Assembly (NCBI GenBank): GCA_050331575.1
Contig: JBHJGS010000016.1
Coordinates: 1 to 64,000 of the forward strand
DNA length: 64,000 nucleotides
Direction of reading: 5' to 3'
Origin: JBHJGS01 sp050331575
GTDB lineage: Bacteria > Pseudomonadota > Alphaproteobacteria > Sphingomonadales > Rhodothalassiaceae
Shown: positions 35,255-43,994 of the stretch, one piece after another
Layout: the number at the start of each line of letters is the position of its first letter
Numbering within the stretch: the stretch's first letter is position 1
The notes under the pieces: generated by a model
What the model was told of the DNA's origin: nothing
Seen by the model: only the letters and a program-made list of their open reading frames with translations
Database searches by the model: none
Position numbers and translations under genes: made by a program

Positions 35255-36010
35255 ATGAATGATCGCACCTCTCGCCCGTTGACCGGCGCGCGGACCGGCC
35301 AAGGCACCGCCGCCGCGGTCGACCAGGGCCTCCGCCGCTATATGCTGGGCATTTATAATTATATGGCGTCCGGCGTGCTGCTGACCGGCATCACCGCCTT
35401 GCTGGTCTATACCGTACCGGCGCTGACCGGGCTGCTGTATCAGACCACGTTCGACGGTCAGATCGCCGGTTACACGCCGCTGGGCTGGATTGTGGCGTTC
35501 GCGCCCTTGGCCTTTGTGCTGGTGCTCAGCTTCGGCATCAACCGGTTGAGCGCGAGCGCGGCACAGGCGCTGTTTTGGGTCTATGCGGGTGTGATGGGCC
35601 TGTCGCTATCGTCGATCTTCTTCGTCTATACCGGCCAATCGATCGCCTCGACCTTCTTCGTGACGGCGGCGGCCTTCGGTGCGCTGAGCTTGTATGGCTA
35701 CACCACCAAGCGCAACCTGACCGCGATGGGCAGCTTCTTGTTCATGGGCCTGATCGGCATCATCATTGCCATGCTGGTGAACCTGTTCATCCAGTCCAGC
35801 ATGATGGCGTTCATCATCAACTGCCTGGGCGTGCTGATCTTTGCCGGGCTGACCGCCTATGACACCCAGCGCATCCGCCAGACCTATGATTATGTCGCCG
35901 GTGATCGGGTGGCGATGCAGAAGAGCTCGGTGATGGGCGCGCTGAGCCTGTATCTGGACTTCATCAACCTGTTCTTGTTCCTGCTGCGGTTCATGGGCAA
36001 CCGCGAATAG
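35255..36010 (+). CDS. Bax inhibitor-1 / YccA family membrane protein
   Basis: A 251-residue inner-membrane protein with seven membrane segments and the BI-1 signature region near the C-terminus (LTAYDTQRIRQTYDY, then LYLDFINLFLFLLRF). Bacterial members such as YccA interact with FtsH and protect translocons; some are calcium-leak channels. The pair of Asp expected for the di-aspartyl sensor is partly visible (AYDTQ, LYLDF). AAGGAG lies ten bases before the ATG. It stands alone. Confidence 0.9.
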   Translation: MNDRTSRPLTGARTGQGTAAAVDQGLRRYMLGIYNYMASGVLLTGITALLVYTVPALTGLLYQTTFDGQIAGYTPLGWIVAFAPLAFVLVLSFGINRLSASAAQALFWVYAGVMGLSLSSIFFVYTGQSIASTFFVTAAAFGALSLYGYTTKRNLTAMGSFLFMGLIGIIIAMLVNLFIQSSMMAFIINCLGVLIFAGLTAYDTQRIRQTYDYVAGDRVAMQKSSVMGALSLYLDFINLFLFLLRFMGNRE

Positions 36011-36065
36011 GCGCCAAAGGACACGGATGGATTGAGGCAAAGGCGGGGCTGCGGTCCCGCTTTTT

Positions 36066-36407
36066 CTATTCCACCAGTTTCAGGAGCTTGGCGTCGAAGA
36101 ACCGCAGCAGAGCGGCCAGATCGGCACCGCGCTTCAGCGTCTGACCGGCTGGACCGAAGATCGCATATTGCCCCTGCTTGCGGGCCAAAGCGGGTCGCTT
36201 GACGATGCGATACAGCGGCATCTCGCTGGCCCGACGATGGATCGAGAACACCGCCTCGTCCCGGCCCAGATCCACCGCATAGTCCCGCCACAAGCCGGCG
36301 GCGACAAATCGGCCATAGACCGACAGGATCTGAAACATCTCGGCGCGATCGAACACCACCTGGCGCGGGCGGCGGCTCAGATAGGCTATGGTCGCAGACT
36401 GATCCAT
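36066..36407 (-). CDS. DUF2794 family protein
   Basis: A 113-residue protein containing almost only the DUF2794 domain: VVFDRAEMFQILSVYGRFVA, then AGLWRDYAVDLGRDEAVFSI and RRASEMPLYRIVKRP. The family is restricted mainly to alphaproteobacteria and has no known function. The start is set at ATG 36407, which begins the domain; the longer frame to 36551 lacks conserved sequence. Convergent with the Bax-inhibitor gene and divergent from the DUF2807 pair. Confidence 0.85.
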   Translation of the reverse strand: MDQSATIAYLSRRPRQVVFDRAEMFQILSVYGRFVAAGLWRDYAVDLGRDEAVFSIHRRASEMPLYRIVKRPALARKQGQYAIFGPAGQTLKRGADLAALLRFFDAKLLKLVE

Positions 36408-36571
36408 CCAATCTATAAGGCCATCCTTGTCGCGGAATGGCAAGAGGTCGCGGGCACGCCACGGCTGGTCGCAGGCTGGCTTGCACTTGGCCGACGATAG
36501 GCGCAGATCAAATGCGCAAGCCCGGGCCCCCCGGGTCACGACAGCGACCAAGAATCGGAAAAGGAACCTTC

Positions 36572-37207
36572 ATGCGCCCGATCATTTGCTCCGCCGCTTT
36601 GTTCGCTCTTGCCTGGCCAGCCGCCGGGCAGGACCGGGCCGAAGAGCGGCGCGACCTGCCCGCCTTCGATGAAATCGAGATCCAAGGCGGCCTGGACCTT
36701 CGCGTCAGCCAGGGCGAACCTCAATCGGTGGTGATCAGCGGACGGGCGGACTATGTGCCGGATGTGGAAACCAGCGTCGAAGACGGCCGCTTGATCATCG
36801 ACATGGAAGGCCGCCGGCGCTGGAACAACGCCGATATCCACGTCACCATCACCCTGCCCAATCTGAGCCTGCTTGAGGTCAACGGCGCCATCGACGGCGA
36901 CCTGACGGGCCTGGATGTCGCGGATCTGAAGATCATCGTCAACGGTGCCGGTGATATCGATGCCGACGGCCGCTGCAACACGCTGAGCGTGGAATTGAAC
37001 GGTGCCGCGGATATCGATGCGGAAGAGCTGCGATGCGCTGAGGTGGCGGTCCAAATCAATGGCGCGGGCAATGCCACGGTCTTTGCGGCCGAGCGGATCG
37101 ATGCCGAGGTCAACGGCGTGGGCAATATCGATGTGATGGGCAATCCGGGCCAAGTTTCGACCAGCAAGAGCTTGCTGAGCAATATCACCATTCACAAAAC
37201 TCGCTAA
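36572..37207 (+). CDS. DUF2807 (head-GIN) domain secreted protein 1
   Basis: A 211-residue protein with signal peptide (about 1-19, ending AAG-QD) and a DUF2807 beta-repeat domain: FDEIEIQGGLDLRVSQGE, then recurring NGAGDID / NGAADID / NGAGNA / NGVGNID steps roughly every 20 residues, as in a right-handed beta-solenoid. Likely a periplasmic or surface adhesive protein of unknown ligand. A second copy of the domain is encoded 32 bases downstream, apparently by tandem duplication. Confidence 0.82.
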   Translation: MRPIICSAALFALAWPAAGQDRAEERRDLPAFDEIEIQGGLDLRVSQGEPQSVVISGRADYVPDVETSVEDGRLIIDMEGRRRWNNADIHVTITLPNLSLLEVNGAIDGDLTGLDVADLKIIVNGAGDIDADGRCNTLSVELNGAADIDAEELRCAEVAVQINGAGNATVFAAERIDAEVNGVGNIDVMGNPGQVSTSKSLLSNITIHKTR

Positions 37208-37239
37208 AACGGCGCCGATCGCGATAAGGAGCATAGACC

Positions 37240-37863
37240 ATGAGACTGCCCCTGCTGCTGTTGAGCGCGGCTGTTCTTGCCGGGCCAGCCCTGGCTGATC
37301 AGGAAACCCGGTCGCTCGAGGCCTTCAAGGAAATCAAAATCTCCGGATCGATGGATGCGGACGTGCGCCTGGGCGATACGCATCGGATCACGATCGAGGC
37401 CGATCGGGAGACCTTGGCTCGTATCGAGACCGAGGTGCGGGACGGCGTGTTGCATGTGAAGGAGCGCGACCGGCGCGGATGGGGCCGGCGCGGCTCGGTG
37501 GATCTGGCGATTGTCACGCAAGCGCTGGATGGCGTGACATTATCCGGTTCCGGCGACGTCACGGCCCGGAACATTGATACCGACGCCTTTCACCTGCGCA
37601 TCTCCGGCTCCGGCGACGGGGATCTGGCCGGGCGCTGCGGCACGTTGAAGATTGTCGTGTCCGGCTCCGGTGACGTTGATGCCAGCGGACTGGAATGCGA
37701 CGATGTCGATGTCTCCATTTCCGGATCCGGCGATGCGGAGGTCTATGCCCGCCGGGACGTTTCGGTACGGGTGTCCGGCTCCGGCGATGTCGACATCTAT
37801 GGCGGCGGTCGCCTGACGAATTCGAAGGTGTCCGGCTCCGGCGACGTGGCCATTCACAACTGA
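37240..37863 (+). CDS. DUF2807 domain secreted protein 2
   Basis: A 207-residue paralogue of the preceding protein: signal peptide (about 1-19, ending ALA-DQ), FKEIKISGSMDADVRLGD, then six SGSGD(V/G/A) turns spaced about 20 residues apart. The repeated TCCGGCTCCGGCGA units at DNA level show internal duplication. The turn motif differs from the N-G-A-G-D-I form of protein 1, so the two have diverged. Same predicted fold and location; ligand unknown. Confidence 0.82.
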   Translation: MRLPLLLLSAAVLAGPALADQETRSLEAFKEIKISGSMDADVRLGDTHRITIEADRETLARIETEVRDGVLHVKERDRRGWGRRGSVDLAIVTQALDGVTLSGSGDVTARNIDTDAFHLRISGSGDGDLAGRCGTLKIVVSGSGDVDASGLECDDVDVSISGSGDAEVYARRDVSVRVSGSGDVDIYGGGRLTNSKVSGSGDVAIHN

Positions 37864-37876
37864 GCTCGCCGCGCGG

Positions 37877-38092
37877 TCAGATCCACGCCCAAAAGACCAG
37901 CACGGCCAGGATCAGCGCGCCCACCAGCCCCGTCAGCACCAAGGCCGTGCTGACGGGTTTCTGGCGGCCCGGACGCAGGCTCATATCACCTTGACGATAG
38001 TGGATCGGCGGCTCCGGGCGATCCATCTCATGCTCGGCATGGCCCTGGGGATCGTCTCGATCGCGCCGCGCCGGGGCATCGTGGTCGACCAT
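37877..38092 (-). CDS. small tail-anchored membrane protein of unknown function
   Basis: A 71-residue protein with a charged, His/Asp/Arg-rich N-terminal half and one hydrophobic segment at about 48-69 ending VLVFWAWI, consistent with a C-terminal membrane anchor. Its ATG overlaps the sodC stop codon (TAATG), which implies translational coupling to sodC. No family recognised. The histidines in the first half might bind metal, but this is only inference. Confidence 0.55.
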   Translation of the reverse strand: MVDHDAPARRDRDDPQGHAEHEMDRPEPPIHYRQGDMSLRPGRQKPVSTALVLTGLVGALILAVLVFWAWI

Positions 38093-38622
38093 TAGCGCTG
38101 CGCCACCTGATCGGCCCGGCGCACCACGCCGCAAGAAATGCGCTTGCCGGCATCTCCTGCGGGATCGGTGCGATAATCATCGCGGCCCTTGTGGATGATG
38201 ATCGCTGCGCCATCCTTGTCGAACAGGCGCCGATACCCGTCTTCCAGCCGCACGCGTTCCGCAACAAAGGCGAACTCGGCGGGTCCATCCTGCGGCATCA
38301 CGAAATTGGGCAAGTCGCCCAGATGGTGGCCGGTCTCGTCCAGAACGCCATGATCTTCGTCGGTCGGGTTGAAATGGCCGCCGGCAGCCTTGAAGTCAGG
38401 CTTGCAGGCGCCGGTTTCGTGAATGTGGATGGCATGAACGCCGGGATCAAGGCCGTCGATTTGCGCGCCGAGGACCAGCCCGTCTTCGTGTTGATACACG
38501 TGCACAACGCCGTGCGATTCCCCGGTCGGCCCGTGCAATTCGGCGATGGCATCGGGCTTGGCGTCGGTCGGCCCTAGCATCAAGCCGGCCGTCAGCGCGA
38601 GGAGGGAGGAAGGAAGAAGCAT
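38092..38622 (-). CDS. sodC: Cu/Zn superoxide dismutase
   Basis: Periplasmic superoxide dismutase, 176 residues. Signal peptide about 1-21. Metal ligands are all visible: HIH at 66-68, bridging His83, His91 and His100, Asp103, and His144. Cys73 and Cys164 give the conserved disulfide, and the active-site Arg is expected in the region before GVV. The start is at ATG 38622, with GGAG upstream; the longer frame begins outside the signal peptide. It precedes a small coupled membrane protein. Confidence 0.93.
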   Translation of the reverse strand: MLLPSSLLALTAGLMLGPTDAKPDAIAELHGPTGESHGVVHVYQHEDGLVLGAQIDGLDPGVHAIHIHETGACKPDFKAAGGHFNPTDEDHGVLDETGHHLGDLPNFVMPQDGPAEFAFVAERVRLEDGYRRLFDKDGAAIIIHKGRDDYRTDPAGDAGKRISCGVVRRADQVAQR

Positions 38623-38757
38623 TGCAGGGTCTCCAGCCAAAAGGGTTGGCGGGATAACGATCAGGCTGCCGCAGCGTTGCAGCGGATTGCACTTGGCGGG
38701 CGGCGGCGCTAGCAGCGCCTGCCCGGGTTTCATCCGCGTCAAAGGCCGGCGAATGAC

Positions 38758-39483
38758 CTAGCCTTTCGGGGCCAGCACCGACGGCGGCAACACAACATCT
38801 GCGGCTCCAAGAACCGCACCGCCGTTGCGCTGTTGGACGATAACCGCCACATGGCGCGTCCCGGCCTCGGCGATGCGCTGCATCGGCAGATGAAGACGAT
38901 CCCCGTCCCGCGCGCTTTGGCGCAGTTTTTTCATACCAAGGACAATATTGGTATAGTGCAGCTCGCGTCCGCGATTTTCACCACGGCGCACAGCAACGCG
39001 TTCGTGCGGCGAATACCACACCGCCAGCACCTCCGCGCCGCCGGCCGGTCCGCTGATCGCAATGGTTCCGTCCGGCGAAACCTCCACAGACACGCCCGTC
39101 GCGCGGTCCGCGCGGGCGGCGTCTAAGGCAGCGCGAACCTGCGACGTGCGCGATCCGACCGCCTGGTGCCGGCCGTTCAAGATCAATTGCGGCGTGTAGA
39201 TGCTGCGCCGACCCATGGCCGCGTTATAGTCGCGCTGCCGGTTGGAATGCGCGGGGGCGCCGAACTTGTCGGTCCAACCCAGATAGTCCCAATAATCCAC
39301 CGCAAAGCTCAATGCGAGAATATCGTCCTGCTGAGCCAGTTGCGCCAACAGTCGATCAGCGGGCGGGCAGGAACTGCAACCCTGGCTGGTGAACAATTCC
39401 GCAACGATAAGCCGCTCTCCCGCGTGGGCGGGAAGCGGCACAGCCACAGCAAACAGCGCGGCAAATAAGATAAACGCTTTCAT
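38758..39483 (-). CDS. DUF1223 secreted thioredoxin-like protein
   Basis: A 241-residue protein with signal peptide (about 1-21, ending AHA-GE) and a DUF1223 domain: VAELFTSQGCSSCPPADRLL with the redox pair Cys36/Cys39, then FAVDYWDYLGWTDKFG and YTPQLILNGRHQAVGS with the thioredoxin-type cis-Pro. Periplasmic; a thiol redox role is likely, partner unknown. It lies upstream of sodC on the same strand with 135 bases between. Confidence 0.88.
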   Translation of the reverse strand: MKAFILFAALFAVAVPLPAHAGERLIVAELFTSQGCSSCPPADRLLAQLAQQDDILALSFAVDYWDYLGWTDKFGAPAHSNRQRDYNAAMGRRSIYTPQLILNGRHQAVGSRTSQVRAALDAARADRATGVSVEVSPDGTIAISGPAGGAEVLAVWYSPHERVAVRRGENRGRELHYTNIVLGMKKLRQSARDGDRLHLPMQRIAEAGTRHVAVIVQQRNGGAVLGAADVVLPPSVLAPKG

Positions 39484-39582
39484 GACTCTAGTGTGTGGCC
39501 GCTGGGCCGGCAGTGCCAGTCACCATGTCACACGAGCCGGTGAGACGCGCGTGCGCCGGCTCGCCGTGGCGCTCACCCGGCC

Positions 39583-39627
39583 GCCAAAAGAGAAAAGGCA
39601 ACCCGCTCAGACGAAGAGCGGGTTGCC
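39583..39627 (-). terminator. rho-independent terminator on the minus strand
   Basis: GGCAACCCGCTC (39597-39608) pairs perfectly with GAGCGGGTTGCC (39616-39627) over a seven-base loop. Read leftward on the minus strand the stem is followed by TTTTCTCTTTTGG, the U-rich tract of a terminator. The plus-strand side lacks a T run. Confidence 0.7.
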
Positions 39628-39675
39628 TCAGACTCATCTCATCTTGGACTTCACGCAAGGCCGAGGAAACCTCTA
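39583..39675 (-). ncRNA. candidate small RNA ending in the orphan terminator
   Basis: On the minus strand TTGTCT, a 17-base spacer and TAACAC precede a stretch of roughly 90-100 bases ending in the terminator at 39583-39627. There is no coding gene upstream on this strand, so a small RNA is the simplest product. The promoter match is weak and the 5' end is a guess. Confidence 0.3.
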
Positions 39676-39824
39676 GATAAGTGTTACTCGATTTTGGCTC
39701 CGAAGACAAGATGCGACACGCAAAGACGGCGCGTGCAGCCGATTGCAGCGGCCGCGCGCCCGGTGCTAAGAGCCCGGTCCGTGCCCTGCCGCAGTTGCGG
39801 TCTTTGTCATCGCCAAAGGATCTT

Positions 39825-40709
39825 ATGGCCCTCCTTCGTTTTGCCGCACGCGTCGCGCGGCGGCTGAAGCGGCTGCTCTACCATGCAGTCGATGCCGCCT
39901 TTCTTCCTCTGGACCGGAGCTTCGTCCAACGCGCTGGCAGCGTGCGACTGATCCCGCGCGGGCCCAACCGCTTCGGCGGCAAATATGCCTATGGCGACTG
40001 GGCCCATACCATCGGCGTGTTTCACGCGTTGCTGTTCGATCTTGTTAAGGATCGAGCAGATCCGCACCTGCTCGATGTCGGCTGCGGCAAAGGGCTTGTG
40101 GGCTTGGCCGCGGCCCCGGTCCTGGGCAGCACCGGCCGCTATACCGGTCTGGACGTGGTTGCGGACAATATCGCCTTTTGCCGGCGTCACTTCAGCGACT
40201 CGCGATTCGATTTCATTCACGTCGCGCAGGCGAATGCGGCCTACGCCGCCGCCCAGCCGGACACGCTGGCCCCGTGGCCGCTGGCAGACTCCCAAATCGA
40301 TATTGTCACCGCTTTGTCGGTCTGGACCCATCTCAGCGAACGGCATGCGCTGTTTTATATGCGTGAGGTCAGCCGCGTGCTCAAACCCGGCGGGATCGCG
40401 CTGATCACCGTGTTCTTGCTCGATGAGACCTATCGCCGCCGCCTGGCACAGGGGCTGCCGAAGATCAGCCCGACCCATCCCACCGATCCGGCCGACTGGG
40501 TATTCGACCGACCCGCCTATGGCTCTGATCACTGGTTTCACACCGGCTGGGCGCGCGTGCCCGAAGATGCGATCGGGGTCTGTGAAGCGGGGCTGCGCAA
40601 GATGCTCGACGCCGCCGGTTTGACCTTGGCGGCGCATTATCCGGGTCTTTGGAAAGACCGGCCCGGCCTTTATTTCCAAGACGCTGTGCTGCTGCACCGG
40701 CCACAGTGA
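39825..40709 (+). CDS. class I SAM-dependent methyltransferase
   Basis: A 294-residue methyltransferase. Motif I LLDVGCGKGLVGLAA (about 82-96) binds S-adenosylmethionine; post-motif acidic GLDVVADN and the later LKPGGIALITVFLLDETY are typical of the Methyltransf_11/25 type. The start is at ATG 39825 with AAAGGA four bases upstream. It begins a rightward polysaccharide block (GT2, Wzz-like, polymerase), so a sugar or lipid-linked glycan is the likely acceptor, but this is inferred from position. Confidence 0.82.
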   Translation: MALLRFAARVARRLKRLLYHAVDAAFLPLDRSFVQRAGSVRLIPRGPNRFGGKYAYGDWAHTIGVFHALLFDLVKDRADPHLLDVGCGKGLVGLAAAPVLGSTGRYTGLDVVADNIAFCRRHFSDSRFDFIHVAQANAAYAAAQPDTLAPWPLADSQIDIVTALSVWTHLSERHALFYMREVSRVLKPGGIALITVFLLDETYRRRLAQGLPKISPTHPTDPADWVFDRPAYGSDHWFHTGWARVPEDAIGVCEAGLRKMLDAAGLTLAAHYPGLWKDRPGLYFQDAVLLHRPQ

Positions 40710-40719
40710 GTCAGGCGCG

Positions 40720-41679
40720 ATGCCAGTTGAGTCCAACACCGCCGTAATCCTGGTCAATTATTGTGGTGCCTCAGATACGCTTGCGTGCATTGACAGCCTG
40801 CTCGCCGGCACGCCGCCACCGGCAGCGATCCTGATCACCGACAATGCCTCGCCGCGCCAGGGCGGGGCCGCCCTGGCTACAGGGCTTGCGGCGCGCGATC
40901 TGCCCGTGCTGCGGTTGACAGCCGCCCAGGCCGAGACGGCTCAATCCAGCCGCGATCGCGCCGCCCTGGTTTTGATCGACAATGATCGCAATGCCGGGTT
41001 CGGTGCGGCCTGCAATCTGGCGATGCGCGCCGTTAAGCGGTTGTTCGGCGACCTCAATTACTGGATGCTGAACAATGACTGCACGGTTGCACCGGACTGT
41101 CTGGCGCAGTTGGAAGCCACGGCAATCGGGCAAGGCCCGTGCGCGCTGATCGGCGCCACGATGCTGCTCGCCGATCAGCCTGGACACCTGCAATCCCGCG
41201 GCGGCGGGCGGCTTTGGCCTTGGCTGGCAACTGAGCGGCTGCTCGGCTACGGCCAGCCTGACGACGATCGCCTGGAGGCTCCGCAGGATCGGCTAGACTA
41301 TATCACCGGCGGCTCGCTGTATCTGCCGGCGCCGGTCTATCGCCGCATCGGCGGCTTTGACGAGCGCTTCTTCTTGTATCTGGAGGATGTCGATCTGAGC
41401 CTGCGCGCGCGGCGGGCCGGCATTGCGCTGATTTGGTGCAAGCCGGCGCGGGTTTGGCATCGCTACGGTGCCTCGACCAATCGCAGCAGTGCCTTTGTCG
41501 ATTATCATGCGCTATATGGCAGTGTTTTGGTGGCGCGGCGATATTTTCCGTACCGCAGCCCGGTCAGCACGCTGCTTTTGCTGACACTGAAGCTGGTCAA
41601 CCGCCTACGCCGCGGCCAAGCTGAACGGCTTCCAGCGCTGATGCGCGCTTTCTGGACGGCATGGCGTGTTCGGCTCTAG
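40720..41679 (+). CDS. glycosyltransferase family 2 (rhamnosyltransferase-like)
   Basis: A 319-residue GT-A fold glycosyltransferase. TAVILVNYCGASDTLACIDSLL opens the nucleotide-sugar domain, YWMLNNDCTV holds the acidic metal site, and GGFDERFFLYLEDVDLSLRARR is the acceptor-side signature of WbbL-like rhamnosyltransferases. The C-terminus is basic and could bind the membrane. It lies 10 bases after the methyltransferase gene. Donor and acceptor unknown. Confidence 0.88.
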   Translation: MPVESNTAVILVNYCGASDTLACIDSLLAGTPPPAAILITDNASPRQGGAALATGLAARDLPVLRLTAAQAETAQSSRDRAALVLIDNDRNAGFGAACNLAMRAVKRLFGDLNYWMLNNDCTVAPDCLAQLEATAIGQGPCALIGATMLLADQPGHLQSRGGGRLWPWLATERLLGYGQPDDDRLEAPQDRLDYITGGSLYLPAPVYRRIGGFDERFFLYLEDVDLSLRARRAGIALIWCKPARVWHRYGASTNRSSAFVDYHALYGSVLVARRYFPYRSPVSTLLLLTLKLVNRLRRGQAERLPALMRAFWTAWRVRL

Positions 41680-41704
41680 GGCCTTATCTGTCCGATCGCG
41701 ATCG
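41676..41704 (+). repeat. probable fragment of the dispersed repeat (copy F)
   Basis: CTAGGGCCTTATCTGTCCGA followed by CGATCGCGATCG matches only the first block of the repeat family and then diverges. The CTAG includes the GT2 stop codon. Short and therefore uncertain. Confidence 0.35.
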
Positions 41705-41778
41705 CCCCTGGACGAATGCTGCTCTAGCCTCTTTAGATTGGCTGTGGATCGGGCTTAACGGTGTGCCCGGGAGAAAAG

Positions 41779-42678
41779 ATGCTGGATGTGACGAGGGATC
41801 AGATGCCGCGCAAGCCGGCAGACGCGCCGCCACAGCGGCTAAGCTTGGCGGACGTCACCGACGCGTTCTTCGCGCAGACCCGCCTGTTCATCGCTTTGGT
41901 GGTGGCCGGCCTGGCGCTTGGTAGCCTCCATTATGCCCTGACACCGTCCTTCTACCGCGCCGACGCGGTGCTGGCGGCGTCAGACGACTCGGATTTTTCC
42001 GATCTGACCAGCCTGGCGGGGCTGGCAGGTCTGGCCAGCGATGAGCAAGGGGATCTGGGCGAGGTCGAATTCCTGTTCCGCTCGCGCGTTCTCGGTGCAG
42101 CCCTGCTGGAGGATGAGCGCCTCATCGCCGCCTTGTTGCCCGATCTGGTGAGTGGCGAGCCACCGGGGTTTGTGACCAAGGTCAAGCGCGCGGTGTTCGC
42201 CGTGCTGGGCCGGCCGCTGCCGGATGACGTGACCGCGGAGGCTCTGCGCGACGCCATCCAGGCCAAGATCGACACCGAAACCTCCGACCAAGGCTATTTG
42301 GAGGTTCAGTTCACCGATCGCGATCCGGCCATTGCCCATTATGCCTTGCACCGCATCATCGAAACGACGCTGGCCATCGTCAGCGAGCGGCAGATCAGCC
42401 GGCTGAAACAGCAGCAGGACGCCCTGATCGCCATCCTGGCCGAGGCCGATCAGGCCATGACGGTGAGCGCAGGACGCAGTCTGGTGGAACGCCTGCAAGA
42501 ACAATTCCTGGCCAAGGTGACCGATCAATTGCTGGCCGCGCGCATTCTGGAACCGCCGGTGCAGCCGAGCCTGCCGGCCGGGCCCAATCTTCTGCTTTAT
42601 CTTCTGGCCTATGGCGCGCTGGCGGTGGCGCTTTACAGCGTGATCGTGGCCGTGCGGGCCGTGCGCGGCGGACGCTGA
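41779..42678 (+). CDS. Wzz-like polysaccharide chain-length / co-polymerase protein
   Basis: A 299-residue protein with two membrane segments (about 40-60 and 271-293) flanking a periplasmic helical region: the Wzz plan, without the cytoplasmic tyrosine kinase of Wzc proteins. The family opening is the loop SFYRADAVLAASDD after the first helix. It would set chain length together with the polymerase encoded 1 base downstream (TGATG overlap). GGGAG is five bases before ATG 41779. The fit is by architecture and neighbours; sequence similarity is weak. Confidence 0.75.
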   Translation: MLDVTRDQMPRKPADAPPQRLSLADVTDAFFAQTRLFIALVVAGLALGSLHYALTPSFYRADAVLAASDDSDFSDLTSLAGLAGLASDEQGDLGEVEFLFRSRVLGAALLEDERLIAALLPDLVSGEPPGFVTKVKRAVFAVLGRPLPDDVTAEALRDAIQAKIDTETSDQGYLEVQFTDRDPAIAHYALHRIIETTLAIVSERQISRLKQQQDALIAILAEADQAMTVSAGRSLVERLQEQFLAKVTDQLLAARILEPPVQPSLPAGPNLLLYLLAYGALAVALYSVIVAVRAVRGGR

Positions 42679-43994
42679 TGCTGGGTTGGCTGGGCCTTGC
42701 GCTGCTGCCGCCGCTGGTGCTGGCCTGGCAAGTGTTCAGCCATTCCCATGTCCGGTTGGACCACCGCCTCCTCTTCACGCTGGGTATGTGTTTCTACGCA
42801 AGCCTGCCCGCCATGCTGTTCGTCATCGCCAGCTATGGTGAGATGGATGACCCCTTCATCACCGTGTGGCTGCGCTTGTTTGCTCTGCTGTCTGAGACCG
42901 AAAAGCAGGTGCTGCCGTGGACAATCCTGGGCCTTTGGACGGCCTTCCTAGCCGGGGATATGGCCATGGCGGGGCTTCTGGCGCGCCGCGCAGCGAATAG
43001 GCGGGCGGCTCGGCATGCCATGCCGGCAAGCGTCGCTGCCGTCTTGGCCCCGGCCCTGCCGCTGGTCATCCGCGCGCTCGCCCTGGTGCTGGTGGCCTTT
43101 GTGGGCCTGTTGACCGTGCAGAATCGGCACCATCTGTTGGGTGGCTATGATCTGGACCAGGTCGGCGGTTTCCGAGGTCCGATCCAACTCGCCATCGGGT
43201 TTTTGACCCTGCTGCTTCTGATCGTCCTGGCTCACCGCCGCATGTTCAGCCGAAACGACTTGATCCTCACCGCGGCCGCCTTGGGGGTTTCAATGCTTCT
43301 GTCGGTTCTGCTGGGCACCCGGCAGAATGTCTTGACGGCGGTCATGGCACTTCTGGCGTTTCGATCCTGTTTCGGCCGGCCGCTGACCCCGTTGCGGCTG
43401 ATCTCGGCCCTGGGATTGATCGTCGTCTTGGGCGTGGCCGTTGCCGTCGTGCGCCTGCCCGGGGCGAATTTGAGCTATGCGCTGGTATTCGCCTTCACCG
43501 AACCGGCCGGCACCTTCATCAGCCTGCTGACCATGACCGCCTTCAATGCGCTGCCGTTCTTCAGTACGCCGGACGAATTGTTGGTCAGTGCGCTGAATCT
43601 GATCCCCTCGGCGATCTGGCCGGGCAAGGCCGATTTCTTGGAGCCGTTCCAACACCGCTTCATCGTCCTGGCGCCCTTGGGCGCGCGCCATTTGGGGGTC
43701 TCGCTGATCAGCAATTTCGGGATCATCGGCGCCCCCCTCCTCTTGGCGGTCATGGGCGCGGCCCTGCGGTTGCTCAAACAGTTGACGTGGCGGCCGGATC
43801 TGCAGCCGACCTACGCCTTTCTCGCAGGCGTGGTCGCGTTGGACCTGTGGCGCAATCCGTTGCAGGTTTCTGTGGCCAAGAACATGATCCAGACGGCAGT
43901 GATCTTCCCGCTGGGCGTCTATGTCCTCGCCGGGCTGATCCTGTTCGCTGTGCTCGATCGCGGGCGATCGATCCAGGCGCAGCGGCGTCTTTAG
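42678..43994 (+). CDS. O-antigen/oligosaccharide repeat-unit polymerase (Wzy-like membrane protein)
   Basis: A 438-residue inner-membrane protein with about ten to twelve membrane segments and a longer periplasmic loop near 270-320 (SLLTMTAFNALPFFSTPDEL and SAIWPGKADFLEPFQHRF). No sequence signature is strong, but membrane layout, size and coupling to a Wzz-like gene fit a Wzy or oligosaccharide polymerase. It ends just before repeat copy E and is convergent with the GT4 gene. Confidence 0.7.
   Translation: MLGWLGLALLPPLVLAWQVFSHSHVRLDHRLLFTLGMCFYASLPAMLFVIASYGEMDDPFITVWLRLFALLSETEKQVLPWTILGLWTAFLAGDMAMAGLLARRAANRRAARHAMPASVAAVLAPALPLVIRALALVLVAFVGLLTVQNRHHLLGGYDLDQVGGFRGPIQLAIGFLTLLLLIVLAHRRMFSRNDLILTAAALGVSMLLSVLLGTRQNVLTAVMALLAFRSCFGRPLTPLRLISALGLIVVLGVAVAVVRLPGANLSYALVFAFTEPAGTFISLLTMTAFNALPFFSTPDELLVSALNLIPSAIWPGKADFLEPFQHRFIVLAPLGARHLGVSLISNFGIIGAPLLLAVMGAALRLLKQLTWRPDLQPTYAFLAGVVALDLWRNPLQVSVAKNMIQTAVIFPLGVYVLAGLILFAVLDRGRSIQAQRRL

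Larger units (their letters stand above)
39484..39824. other. intergenic region with a minus-strand terminator and possible sRNA
   Basis: No protein-coding frame with a believable start is present. The region holds a strong minus-strand terminator (39583-39627) with no obvious upstream gene to terminate, and a weak promoter-like pair (AGACAA 39704-39709, GTGTTA 39681-39686 as read on the plus strand). Confidence 0.4.

Noticed and set aside
37540..37857. SGSGD-unit DNA repeats as a possible minisatellite or CRISPR-like array
   Set aside because: Units are in frame, code for beta-solenoid turns and have no unique spacers.
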